Below are positions 53,060-60,167 of a stretch of 64,000 nucleotides of DNA, one piece after another. The position numbers and the translations under genes are program-made. The stretch comes from a virus. Under the pieces are notes generated by a model. It saw nothing but the letters and a program-made list of their open reading frames with translations, made no database searches and was not told the DNA's origin. How positions within the stretch are numbered: the stretch's first letter is position 1; every line of letters starts with the position of its first letter. The stretch lies in IMG/VR virus record IMGVR_UViG_3300048694_000663, positions 1-64,000 of that record. One strand, written 5' to 3'.

Positions 53060-53458
53060 TTAGTCGTTTACGACTGCTGGGTTTGAACGCTGTTGATGCG
53101 CACCGCTGCGGAATACTTCTTCAAAAGAAGCTTCAGAAGCGCGATTAAAAGCACCGTGTGAGAATTCAGAAACTGAATCCTGTGCTTCTACCCATGCAGC
53201 AGAACCTACGTGAGCACGCTCACGCATTGTCTCGTCAGCTGTCTTTGTGTGAACAGCTGCATTACGGTTAGGACGACCACCTGCTGTAGTGAACCCTTGT
53301 CCTGCGCCCTTGCTGAATTCTGTTGGAACATCAGTATCGGTTGCAATACCTTCTTCGAAACGAAGTGGGCCACGCTGACCTGGTGTAGCTGGTGAAACCT
53401 TGCGGTCATACACAGTGCCAGGACGTTCTGGGAACTTTGGTGTTGGGGCAATTGCCAT
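53060..53458 (-). CDS. Hypothetical protein after terminase
   Basis: A 132-residue hydrophilic protein that appears partly disordered (KFPERPGTVYDRKVSPATPGQRG). It has conserved-looking helical parts: TMRERAHVGSAAWVEAQDSV and SEASFEEVFRSG. It follows the terminase gene and ends at a terminator. A role in head assembly is possible, but no domain supports it. The ATG has a TTAGGAG ribosome site. Confidence 0.68.
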   Translation of the reverse strand: MAIAPTPKFPERPGTVYDRKVSPATPGQRGPLRFEEGIATDTDVPTEFSKGAGQGFTTAGGRPNRNAAVHTKTADETMRERAHVGSAAWVEAQDSVSEFSHGAFNRASEASFEEVFRSGAHQQRSNPAVVND

Positions 53459-53530
53459 TTATATACTCCTAAATTAGGTTGAGGACCTCGCTTAAATCAT
53501 CCCGCCTAAAGGGGTTTTCTACAGGCTAAA

Positions 53531-55126
53531 CTAACGTTGGAAAAATAAATTGTGGCTTACTTCCACCTCAGGCATAGTGACATCAACAGTCATAGAAACG
53601 GCAATTGCCAATGAGTCCGCATAGTCATCATGGGCGTGGGCTTCATCAGGAGCATGAGCTAAGAAGTTAGGCCCTTGGAACTTAGTCTCTAGGTCAGTCA
53701 TCTGTTGGTAAAAGCGCTTCCATCTATGAAGGCGTCTTGTCTTAGCATGGGCGGGGTACCCGATAAGACGGCGGTCAATAAGTGCTTTTAGATGCTTCCA
53801 ACGCTTTGATTGCTCAGGTTGGCTAGAACCTACCGCAACAACATTTGCTTTAGGTAAAAGAATCTTTAGACGTTGAGCAACAGCGTCACCGACACCGTTT
53901 GCATCTACACCAACTGCAAGTACATCGTAGTTAGATAAAAAGTTAACAATTTGAAAGTACTGGTCTTCCCAGTCATCTCCTTGAATTTCTAGCCAGTCAA
54001 GAACTCGGTGGTCAAAATATCCAAACTCATCTGGCCTATCCCAACCTACCCACACAACAGTAACAACAGTTGAGTCCATCTTTCGGGCTGGGTCAATTCC
54101 AACCACAACAGGGGTGCGGTGCCAAGCTCGCGTTACTTCCGCAGACTTATCGCCAAGCTCTTCCATAACCGTTGAAGTAACGAACATACCTCGCTCGAGC
54201 AACCACTTGCAGCAATAAGACATTTGGAACTCATCTGATTCTTCACCAATGCGAAGTTTCTCGCGCTTAATGAACTTCTCATAGTTTTTATTAACTTTTG
54301 CTACTTCAGTCCAGTCCCATTCAAAATGGTTTTTGCGAGCAGCTCTTCCCGTTTGACGGCGCTTATTTAATTGAATAGCTCTATAGAAATTATTTTTATG
54401 AGTTGTAGGTGTTCCTGTTTTAACCATTGTTCCTGCGTAGTACGCAAGCATAGGAGAAATAGATTTAGAGACAACAAAATCGTCAGCTTCTTGACACTCA
54501 TCAATAATGACAAGGTGAAAAGACTTAGATTCAATTTTAGCTCTAGGGTTAGCTGTCATCATTGTTGCTATAGAGCCAGATTTCTTTAGCTTTATATTTG
54601 TCGGTCCATCAGACTCTTTACCAAGGGAGTCGTCAATTTCATCATCTTGTAAAATTTCTAAAGCACGTGGACTTGATAGACGATTGACTGTACGACCAAA
54701 TACTGTTTGAGCCTGGTCAGATACGGGAGCGAACATTCCTACCTTAATGCCGTCTCTAAACTTACCTAGTAAATCTGGAAACATCTTTGCCAGGCGCGGT
54801 AGAAGAATCATAAGCGTAGCTATTGTGTTAGCAATTGTTTCTGTTTTACCTGACTGACGAGCAGCAAGGGCGGTAACTTCTTCTCCATCTCCAATGATGA
54901 CAGACTCCATAATTCGCCTAGCTAAAGGGCGTTGGTATGGGTGGAGGGCATGAGGCTGTCCCTCATGAGGTACAAGTGCATCCATAAACTGGAAGCACTG
55001 CTCGATGAGTTTATTGACGAACTCTTTAGAAAGTTCGTCCATCTCCTCTTCAGGCTCTTCGTCAATGAGTTCCTCTTCAGGCAACTCCTCGTCAAAGAGC
55101 TCTTCTTCTTCAATAAATTCGTTCAT
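53531..55126 (-). CDS. terL: Terminase large subunit
   Basis: This is the packaging motor. After an acidic N-terminal region (Glu/Asp-rich first 30 residues), the ATPase has Walker A AARQSGKTET and Walker B FHLVIIDECQEADD. The RuvC-like nuclease has VVGIDPARKMDST, LAVGVDANGVGDA and a final HAHDDYADSLAIA with acidic metal ligands. The open frame extends to a TTG at 55150, but the ATG at 55126 has GGGGTAGG just upstream and avoids the hairpin at 55154-55177. No small terminase is obvious nearby; the neighbouring short genes are candidates. Confidence 0.93.
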   Translation of the reverse strand: MNEFIEEEELFDEELPEEELIDEEPEEEMDELSKEFVNKLIEQCFQFMDALVPHEGQPHALHPYQRPLARRIMESVIIGDGEEVTALAARQSGKTETIANTIATLMILLPRLAKMFPDLLGKFRDGIKVGMFAPVSDQAQTVFGRTVNRLSSPRALEILQDDEIDDSLGKESDGPTNIKLKKSGSIATMMTANPRAKIESKSFHLVIIDECQEADDFVVSKSISPMLAYYAGTMVKTGTPTTHKNNFYRAIQLNKRRQTGRAARKNHFEWDWTEVAKVNKNYEKFIKREKLRIGEESDEFQMSYCCKWLLERGMFVTSTVMEELGDKSAEVTRAWHRTPVVVGIDPARKMDSTVVTVVWVGWDRPDEFGYFDHRVLDWLEIQGDDWEDQYFQIVNFLSNYDVLAVGVDANGVGDAVAQRLKILLPKANVVAVGSSQPEQSKRWKHLKALIDRRLIGYPAHAKTRRLHRWKRFYQQMTDLETKFQGPNFLAHAPDEAHAHDDYADSLAIAVSMTVDVTMPEVEVSHNLFFQR

Positions 55127-55153
55127 ACCTACCCCATTGTAAAAAGCCAAAGA

Positions 55154-55177
55154 GCTCAGGTCTTTGCAAACCTGAGC
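55154..55177 (-). terminator. Hairpin with T-rich tail before terminase (terminator or attenuator)
   Basis: In minus-strand sense GCTCAGGT and ACCTGAGC form an 8-bp stem around TTGCAAAG, followed by TCTTTGGCTTTTT. It lies between a candidate promoter and the terminase start, so it could act as an attenuator. Confidence 0.55.
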
Positions 55178-55222
55178 CCCTCAGATACCACGACACGGAG
55201 AAGAGAAACACGCGGTGAGATA

Positions 55223-55260
55223 ATTGTATAACTATATGTCGACAAAGTGACACACGTCAC
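55223..55260 (-). promoter_or_regulatory. Candidate late promoter and operator dyad upstream of terminase
   Basis: On the minus strand TACAAT (55228-55223) is a five-of-six -10 match. GTGTCA lies 19 bases upstream. The dyad GTGAC-ACAC-GTCAC (55247-55260) overlaps the -35 region and could be an operator. Confidence 0.4.
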
Positions 55261-55261
55261 A

Positions 55262-55513
55262 TCAGCGTGTCGTAGCTCGATAAGCCAATTCTGAATACAG
55301 AGCATTGATTGCTTCAACGCCTTTTGCTAAATCTTCTAAATCTTCAAAAGCTTTGGTTTTATCGTAGGCATAAAGAACTCTGCCTGTCTCACTTAGGGCT
55401 TGGTCAAACCAGGTAGTTAGTTCAGGAGAAGAGAGTCCAGAGACCCTCTTAATCATTTTGTCAGAATAGGCTTTCCCTGATTTTTCTTTCTTCTTCGAAA
55501 TCCCAAACACCAT
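55262..55513 (-). CDS. Hypothetical small protein
   Basis: An 83-residue charged protein, mostly helical, with LSSPELTTWFDQALSETGRVLYAY and a C-terminal helix with EAINALYSELAYRATT. Its location directly upstream of the large terminase and its helical character would suit a small-terminase-like or accessory role, but no DNA-binding motif is clear. It overlaps the upstream gene by 53 bases, which is long for this genome. Confidence 0.6.
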   Translation of the reverse strand: MVFGISKKKEKSGKAYSDKMIKRVSGLSSPELTTWFDQALSETGRVLYAYDKTKAFEDLEDLAKGVEAINALYSELAYRATTR

Positions 55514-55778
55514 CTTTTACGCCTCCTTTTCTGGAAACGTTCATAGCATCAAGCAACACTTCTGAAACCGCCTCATGGTCCTCTTCATCAATCCGAGGAT
55601 TGTGGGTCCAGATACCTAACTTAACTCCATAACGTAGTCCAGGTAATTTAACTATCAAGCAGCGACCTTTGCGATAGGGCGCTTCAATTTCACGAGTTTT
55701 ACCCGTCTCAAATATAACTCCAGGCTTTAACAAGTCTTTAGTTGGGTACTTGTGCAGCCCGCTATAAAATAACTTCAT
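55461..55778 (-). CDS. Hypothetical small protein
   Basis: A 105-residue protein with an N-terminal beta-rich part (MKLFYSGLHKYPTKD, GRCLIVKLPGLRYGVKLGIWT) and an acidic C-terminus ending in a charged helix (FEEERKIRESLF). I recognise no family. It overlaps the KTSC-like gene by one codon and the next gene by 53 bases. It lies in a string of small accessory genes. Confidence 0.62.
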   Translation of the reverse strand: MKLFYSGLHKYPTKDLLKPGVIFETGKTREIEAPYRKGRCLIVKLPGLRYGVKLGIWTHNPRIDEEDHEAVSEVLLDAMNVSRKGGVKDGVWDFEEERKIRESLF

Positions 55779-56224
55779 GGTGCGTTGAATTGTACTCTAT
55801 TTTCTCGGGTCATCTCTGATGGGTCAAAGTCCCCCATGTCGTGCCATTTATTTAAGCCATTTTCATGAAGCCAGCCCCCAGTAGATGGGCTGGTCTTTAG
55901 GTCATTCCACATGTTATCGTCAATGCCGTTGTAGTACCACCAAGTACCATCATAGAACCTAACTACTAACTGCTCTTTGCCTCGACTGTAAGCAATCTTG
56001 GTGCAGCGTGGGTTGCGCCTGTTTCCAGGCGAAAGGGTAGGGGCTTGTTGTAAAACATAAGGGGCTGGAACTTCACGAGGGTCCGTCACCTCATAGTCAT
56101 TCTCAGTAAGAAACTCTTTTATTAGTTGTTCTCTAGGCGAGATTTGATTGCGCTTTTTTGTTTCTTCTAAAAGCTGACTAGCCTCGTCTAGGCGCTCAAT
56201 ATACTTTTTTGTACGTTTTGCCAT
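55775..56224 (-). CDS. KTSC-domain-like protein
   Basis: The C-terminal half of this 149-residue protein has RGKEQLVVRFYDGTWWYYNG and a following LKTSPSTGGWLHENGL. This resembles the KTSC domain (a beta sheet with aromatic WYY and a Ser/Gly loop), a small module of unknown function common in phages and bacteria. The N-terminal half is helical and basic (AKRTKKYIERLDEASQLL). Its ATG overlaps the TAA of the upstream gene by one base. Confidence 0.68.
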   Translation of the reverse strand: MAKRTKKYIERLDEASQLLEETKKRNQISPREQLIKEFLTENDYEVTDPREVPAPYVLQQAPTLSPGNRRNPRCTKIAYSRGKEQLVVRFYDGTWWYYNGIDDNMWNDLKTSPSTGGWLHENGLNKWHDMGDFDPSEMTRENRVQFNAP

Positions 56225-56601
56225 TATTCCTCACAAACATGTTTAGAAGTTAGGTCTTCTCTAACCCGTTCATAGCAGGTACTGCAGTAGAGGTAGCGCA
56301 AAGGTTTAAAGTTATTTTGCGCGGTTGCTCCCAGTGCATAATCACTGCCATCATCATTTTCCGCAGCTGGATATTCTCGGACTAGCTTAGGCTCAGCCAA
56401 GATATGAGCTTGATTTCCATACTCAGGTTCATATCCCTGTTGTTCAGGGGGAAAGGGTCCTCTAGGTCTAATAGCATGTTTTGGAAAAGGATGTACTTGG
56501 ATTGCATCTATTTTTTCAACTGAAAGTGTATAAACAGGATTATTAAATGCCGACCCCGCTGTTGAGCTGTTGTCGGGAACGTCCCTAAGCCAGTTGCTCA
56601 T
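56224..56601 (-). CDS. Hypothetical protein with C-terminal zinc motif
   Basis: A 125-residue protein, Pro- and Asn-rich, mostly without defined structure. The last 20 residues contain C-x2-C and H-x-C (YCSTCYERV and KHVCEE), a probable zinc site. It overlaps its neighbours as part of a compact string. No family is recognised. Confidence 0.62.
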   Translation of the reverse strand: MSNWLRDVPDNSSTAGSAFNNPVYTLSVEKIDAIQVHPFPKHAIRPRGPFPPEQQGYEPEYGNQAHILAEPKLVREYPAAENDDGSDYALGATAQNNFKPLRYLYCSTCYERVREDLTSKHVCEE

Positions 56602-56752
56602 TGTCTTCTACCAAACTGCGAAGAGGGTACTTACCAGCCATAGCTAAGCTGTATAACCGTTCTGGTAAATGTGTGCCGCAATAATCAATTGGATTGGCTC
56701 CAGGATTGTCTACTGTAAAAATGGCTGCCCTCTCGCAGTTGGCGCACTTCAT
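56585..56752 (-). CDS. Small treble-clef-like zinc protein, 55 aa
   Basis: The longer open frame starts at 56788 inside the holin-like gene. ATG 56752, next to the TAA of that gene, gives a 55-residue protein MKCANCERAAIFTVDN with C-x2-C and C-x2-H (DYCGTHLPE), a compact zinc site. The rest is a short helix. A regulatory or protein-binding role is possible. Confidence 0.65.
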   Translation of the reverse strand: MKCANCERAAIFTVDNPGANPIDYCGTHLPERLYSLAMAGKYPLRSLVEDNEQLA

Positions 56753-56753
56753 A

Positions 56754-56945
56754 TTACTTAGATGCTCCGAGTCCAAACGCGCCGTCATTTTTATTGAGAG
56801 CGCGAAGTAGAGGACCTGCCACAGCAGCTAGTGCTGCGCTTCCTAGTGCTTTAGCATCAGTGTTTCCTGATAAATACATTGCTAGTACAGCTGAGATAAC
56901 TGTGCGTGCGTAAGATGCTAGAGCTGCTTGAATTTGTTTATTCAT
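56754..56945 (-). CDS. Holin-like membrane protein
   Basis: The ATG at 56945 follows a strong AGAAGGAG ribosome site, preferred to a longer frame start at 56972. The 63-residue product starts MNKQIQAALASYARTVISAVLAMYLSG and has LGSAALAAVAGPLLRALN, giving two hydrophobic segments. It ends GAFGLGASK. This pattern matches small holins of actinobacteriophages, which open the membrane for lysis. Neighbours are a second membrane protein and, on the plus strand, a muralytic enzyme. Confidence 0.75.
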   Translation of the reverse strand: MNKQIQAALASYARTVISAVLAMYLSGNTDAKALGSAALAAVAGPLLRALNKNDGAFGLGASK

Positions 56946-56981
56946 ATAAGTCTCCTTCTGTGGGCTATCCACAGAGTAATG

Positions 56982-57296
56982 CTACGCCTGGTGCTCTTCT
57001 ACGTGTTGCTCGAAACGCCCCTCTAGGCGGTCAACTTTTTCTTTTATGAGAATTTGATTATCTCTAAGCTCAAGAACTGTCGGAAGAATTTGAAGCTTTA
57101 CAACATCTAGTAATGAAGACCCACCATTATGGCGTAGTTCGCTGATTGGGTCATCCATCTCTGCTTTCATCTGTTCTTTATTTGCAACCAACGCGCTCTT
57201 TACTGCAGCCTTAAATAAGCGTGCAACAATACCAGCAAGAACAACAGCGACTCCAGTGTACGCTGCAATAATGGTTGCGATATCTGTTGGAGTCAT
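56982..57296 (-). CDS. Membrane/coiled-coil protein, possible holin partner
   Basis: The 104-residue protein has one N-terminal transmembrane helix (IAAYTGVAVVLAGIVARLF) and a cytoplasmic C-terminal coiled coil (VLELRDNQILIKEKVDRLEGRFEQHVEEH). Such proteins next to holins act as second holins or antiholins in actinophages. The start has GAAAGGG upstream. It heads the minus-strand unit divergent from the plus-strand lysis cassette. Confidence 0.65.
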   Translation of the reverse strand: MTPTDIATIIAAYTGVAVVLAGIVARLFKAAVKSALVANKEQMKAEMDDPISELRHNGGSSLLDVVKLQILPTVLELRDNQILIKEKVDRLEGRFEQHVEEHQA

Positions 57297-57377
57297 GTAT
57301 TACCCTTTCGGAAATCGCTGTATTTGATAATTTTTTCAGAAAAAAGTGTTTTTTATCACCTAAATGTACAACTCCGC

Positions 57378-57442
57378 TTGACATCAAACTGTGTCTCTAT
57401 GCTACTTTAGAGTAGTAACAGCCACCCTACAAGGTGGCTTTT
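57378..57442 (+). promoter_or_regulatory. Promoter-like leader with 5' hairpin for the plus-strand cassette
   Basis: A perfect TTGACA lies at 57378-57383. Possible -10 boxes are TATGCT (14-base spacing) or TACTTT (19-base spacing), neither ideal. Downstream AGCCACC-CTACAA-GGTGGCT (57420-57439) forms a 7-bp hairpin followed by TTTT, either an attenuator or a stabiliser of the 5' end. The ribosome site AGGAG follows at 57454. Confidence 0.55.
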
Positions 57443-57463
57443 GCATTCTAGAGAGGAGCAGAA

Positions 57464-58009
57464 ATGCTTAATATCAGAATCAATGTAACGATAAACGTTA
57501 AGAAAGTCTTAGCGACCATGGGAGTTTACTTGGTAGCGCTGTCACACCTGATGGCCCCAGCCCATGCTGAAACAGTTCAATTCAAAGCACAGTTTGTTCC
57601 AGAGAAATCTGTGACTGTACATCTTGCTGCTTTAAATGTAACGACAACACGGACATCTGCTATAAACGCAATTAATAGTGATTATGCCAAATATTTTAAT
57701 GCGGAAGCTCTTGCCTTCTTGACAGTCTATGCCAAGGGGCATACTCTCCGCGAATGGTCATGTCTTCAAAATCTTTGGAACAAAGAAAGCCATTTCAACC
57801 CAAAAGCAAAGAATATGCACTCAGGCGCATATGGAATTGCGCAATTCCTTCCCTCTACATGGGGCAACTACAAAGTAGCAAAGACCCCTGAAGCCAAGCT
57901 CCAAATCAAATACGGCCTTCGATATATAGAGAAACGGTATGGAGATGCAAAAAACCCAAGTGGAGTCTGTAACGCGTGGAACTTCTGGCAAAAAAATAAC
58001 TGGTATTGA
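57464..58009 (+). CDS. Secreted lytic transglycosylase-like enzyme
   Basis: A 181-residue protein with an N-terminal signal peptide (basic start, hydrophobic core VYLVALSHLMAPAHA, likely cut after Ala35). The SLT-like domain follows with CLQNLWNKESHFNPKAKN (Glu108 expected catalytic), then SGAYGIAQFLPSTWG, and YGLRYIEKRYGD. Such enzymes cut the glycan strands of peptidoglycan; phage versions act as endolysins. The Sec signal suggests export without a holin, with activation at lysis. The gene is on the plus strand with an ideal AGGAG site and overlaps the WhiB gene by about 71 bases. Confidence 0.88.
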   Translation: MLNIRINVTINVKKVLATMGVYLVALSHLMAPAHAETVQFKAQFVPEKSVTVHLAALNVTTTRTSAINAINSDYAKYFNAEALAFLTVYAKGHTLREWSCLQNLWNKESHFNPKAKNMHSGAYGIAQFLPSTWGNYKVAKTPEAKLQIKYGLRYIEKRYGDAKNPSGVCNAWNFWQKNNWY

Positions 58010-58232
58010 GTTTGATGGAACTCAACCTTGTAGGCAAACTGACCCTGAAATTTTTTTCCCTGAAAAAGGGGGAAATGCTTTTGAGACTAAGGTTGCCGTC
58101 AATATCTGTAGAACATGTAGATTTATAAACCCTTGTCTTGAGTTTGCTATAGAAACGCATGCTCTTGGCATTTGGGGAGGCACAACAGAACGACAACGAA
58201 GAACATTAAGAAAGCAAAAAGGCCAGCCGTAA
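57939..58232 (+). CDS. WhiB-family transcription regulator
   Basis: The 97-residue protein has Cys31, Cys57, Cys60 and Cys66 (C-x2-C-x5-C) and GIWGGTTERQRR, the full WhiB hallmark, so an Fe-S cluster and sigma-factor binding are expected. Starts at 57939 and 57945 are possible, both within the transglycosylase gene. The tail is Lys/Arg-rich, typical for DNA contacts. It shares the plus-strand transcript with the lytic enzyme. Phage WhiB proteins can repress host WhiB genes or control late genes. Confidence 0.87.
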   Translation: MEMQKTQVESVTRGTSGKKITGIEFDGTQPCRQTDPEIFFPEKGGNAFETKVAVNICRTCRFINPCLEFAIETHALGIWGGTTERQRRTLRKQKGQP

Positions 58233-58245
58233 GGCTGGCCTTTTT
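58216..58245 (+). terminator. Bidirectional Rho-independent terminator
   Basis: AAAAGGCCAGCC-GTAA-GGCTGGCCTTTTT is symmetric, with a 9-bp GC stem flanked by A and T tracts. It ends the plus-strand WhiB gene (the stop lies inside it) and the minus-strand gene at 58259-59338. Confidence 0.92.
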
Positions 58246-58258
58246 GTTTGTCGGGTAA

Positions 58259-59338
58259 TTAAGCCCAAGGTGTAACTGTGATTGTTGCAGAAAGGGCAAC
58301 TGAGCCAGTTCCTGCTGCTGTGCTCTGAGACTTAACTGTTCCAGATGCACCAGTAAGAGCTGTACCAGGTGTGATAGCGCCTGTATCAGCAACTGTCCAT
58401 CCTGAACCTGCAATAACAAGAGAAGTTCCGTTACCGCCAGTTACAGTCCAAGTACCAACGAGTGCTGCTGGGATTCCTGTACCTGATGCGATAGTTACCT
58501 TGTTACCTACAGCCCATGTTGATGTTCCACCGCTGATGTATACGGTAGCTGCAGTTGTTGCAGTTACGTTAATACGTGTAGGTTGTGTAGCTGTGTTAGT
58601 TGCTGCTGAAGCTGTTGTGATATTAGCTGCTGCATATCCAGCATCCTTAAGGGCATCCACACCAAGAGCGGTTGTGAGGCCAAGAATGTTTGGAACGTCA
58701 ATATAAGCAACACCAGCAATGTATGCGCCGTCAGAGCCTGTAAGAGCTGTTGTAGGCTGTACTTTTCCGTTAGCGCCAGTTACTGAACCAGCAGCTGAGT
58801 TAGTGACTGTGAAGCCTAAGCGGTTTGCTGTAGCAACAGTTGCGCTTGAAAGGTTGAGTGCTGAAACTGAAAGACCTGTGATGTTTACAACATCTCCTGG
58901 TTGTAGCCAGTTAAGAGAAGTGTAGGTGACGGTTGTTCCATCTCCCGAAGCTGCTGTAATCATGTAGTTAGCTGCAGCAGGAGTATATGCTGGGTATCCA
59001 GCGTATCCTGTCTCATCAAGTTCGTGATTAGCGCTTGCAACAGTTACGTTAGATAGCACGCCAGAACCTGAGTAAGCAGATGTACCTGCAAAATCAAGAC
59101 GTGAGCCCGCTACCTTTGTAGTAGCTGACCATGCAATATCTGCACCTTCGCCAGGTACTGAGCGCATTTCGTAATTAGCGTTAAGAGTTACTGGGTCACT
59201 GCCGTTAGTTCCGCCATAGTTTCCCGCAGATGTCTCTGTGCGGACGTCATTTGGTTGTAGTGGGAAGTTGCCCCACGCAAAATCGACCGCAGGCTGACCT
59301 GCAGAGTCGAGGGAATGGGCGTTGTTATTTGTCGCCAT
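58259..59338 (-). CDS. Beta-repeat presumed virion protein
   Basis: A 359-residue Ala/Thr/Gly-rich protein with predicted beta structure. Residues about 140-200 contain QPGDVVNITGLSVSALNLSS and NRLGFTVTNSA, clearly related to modules in the 1374-residue protein. The start (SLDSAGQPAVDFAWGNFPLQPND) is also seen in head- or fibre-associated proteins. A second module is VYISGGTSTWAVGNKVTIASGTG. It is a probable virion decoration or fibre protein and not an enzyme. Two dyads upstream (59347-59376) may control its expression. Confidence 0.7.
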   Translation of the reverse strand: MATNNNAHSLDSAGQPAVDFAWGNFPLQPNDVRTETSAGNYGGTNGSDPVTLNANYEMRSVPGEGADIAWSATTKVAGSRLDFAGTSAYSGSGVLSNVTVASANHELDETGYAGYPAYTPAAANYMITAASGDGTTVTYTSLNWLQPGDVVNITGLSVSALNLSSATVATANRLGFTVTNSAAGSVTGANGKVQPTTALTGSDGAYIAGVAYIDVPNILGLTTALGVDALKDAGYAAANITTASAATNTATQPTRINVTATTAATVYISGGTSTWAVGNKVTIASGTGIPAALVGTWTVTGGNGTSLVIAGSGWTVADTGAITPGTALTGASGTVKSQSTAAGTGSVALSATITVTPWA

Positions 59339-59346
59339 TATTTTCC

Positions 59347-59376
59347 TATCTCTAGAGATACCCCGTGCACTGGGGT
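59347..59376. promoter_or_regulatory. Two dyads upstream of the beta-repeat virion protein
   Basis: A 14-base perfect palindrome TATCTCTAGAGATA (59347-59360) and the dyad ACCCC-GTGCACT-GGGGT (59360-59376) lie in the leader. They may be a protein-binding site or an RNA hairpin. No T-tract follows. Confidence 0.35.
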
Positions 59377-59408
59377 TTCCTCAAGTATCTAGGAGAATCT
59401 GGGCTTTG

Positions 59409-59681
59409 TCAGGCTTTACGAGGCAATCCGTCGTTATGAATAACGCCAGGCTCAGTGATAGAGAAGGAAATTTGGCCCCACTTATGAATAGGGCACTCAG
59501 AGTTAACCAATGTTGTTTTTGCAGGCATAATGCACTTACAAATACCGCACATTTTTGCCACCTTTATATACTCTGGGCAGGCCTCACATAAGGCCATTCG
59601 AGCCTCAGCTATGTGAGGGGGCACAGCCCTTAGTTGGCTATTAAATACATCCCAAGGACGCGCTGGTCTGTCTTTGCTCAC
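59409..59681 (-). CDS. Small cysteine-rich zinc protein
   Basis: The 90-residue protein has C-x2-C, then C-x2-C-x-C and a last Cys (LCEACPEY, MCGICKCIMPAK, ECPIHKWG), the pattern of small phage zinc-ribbon proteins near DUF6171. The role is unknown. The start is GTG with GAGGAG at good distance. It overlaps the end of the upstream gene by 4 bases. Confidence 0.72.
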   Translation of the reverse strand: MSKDRPARPWDVFNSQLRAVPPHIAEARMALCEACPEYIKVAKMCGICKCIMPAKTTLVNSECPIHKWGQISFSITEPGVIHNDGLPRKA

Positions 59682-59977
59682 AACAACTCCTCATTTTGCT
59701 TTCTAGCAGCAATAATATCGGCTTTGGTGCCGTCCCATCTGACTCTACCCTTACATCCAACGTTGTATTTTGTAACGCCATTTTCATCAGAAAGCACATC
59801 ATAGACATACCCTTGAATCTCAAATCCACTTGCTAAGTGCGCCACCCCATTGATAAATACCCGCCAAACCAAAGGGCTTCCTGGTTCGGCTTTTGTATTA
59901 AATCGTAATTCAATCTCATCGTATGGTCGAAGCCAGCGGTCTTTTACAATTTTCCAAATAAAAGCTACTTTACTCAT
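59678..59977 (-). CDS. Hypothetical protein
   Basis: A 99-residue protein with beta-strands and a C-terminal helix. Trp and Arg occur in FIWKIVKDRWLRPYDEIELRF and WRVFINGVAHLASGF. I recognise no family. It lies in the same operon as the membrane protein and glycan genes. Confidence 0.62.
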   Translation of the reverse strand: MSKVAFIWKIVKDRWLRPYDEIELRFNTKAEPGSPLVWRVFINGVAHLASGFEIQGYVYDVLSDENGVTKYNVGCKGRVRWDGTKADIIAARKQNEELL

Positions 59978-60167
59978 TTTTGCCCTGTCGGTTATGGGTT
60001 CTATTTAATATCCAACTAAGCATTTTAGATGCCGTTGTCTGAAAGGTAAATGGCAAAATGGAATGGATAAAGCAAAGAACCGCGGCACATACGAGAGTTG
60101 CCGAAATAAGCCATGCCTCTAACATATGCTTAAAATAATTTTCTTTTACTAAATGCAAATGTTTCAA
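59970..60167 (-). CDS. DUF6356-like small membrane protein
   Basis: A 65-residue protein starting at TTG overlapping the TGA of the kinase fusion. It contains ENYFKHMLEAW, a transmembrane segment WLISATLVCAAVLCFIHSILPF, and TASKMLSWIL. This follows the pattern of DUF6356 (xENYFxHxxFA ... HxxLPFxFxxTAS), a membrane protein of unknown function found in phages and bacteria. The HxxLPF motif is intact. Confidence 0.7.
   Translation of the reverse strand: MKHLHLVKENYFKHMLEAWLISATLVCAAVLCFIHSILPFTFQTTASKMLSWILNRTHNRQGKNE

Noticed and set aside
57297-57377. AT-rich gap as a replication origin
   Set aside because: It is only about 80 bases, with T- and A-runs but no iterons. A divergent promoter region explains it as well.
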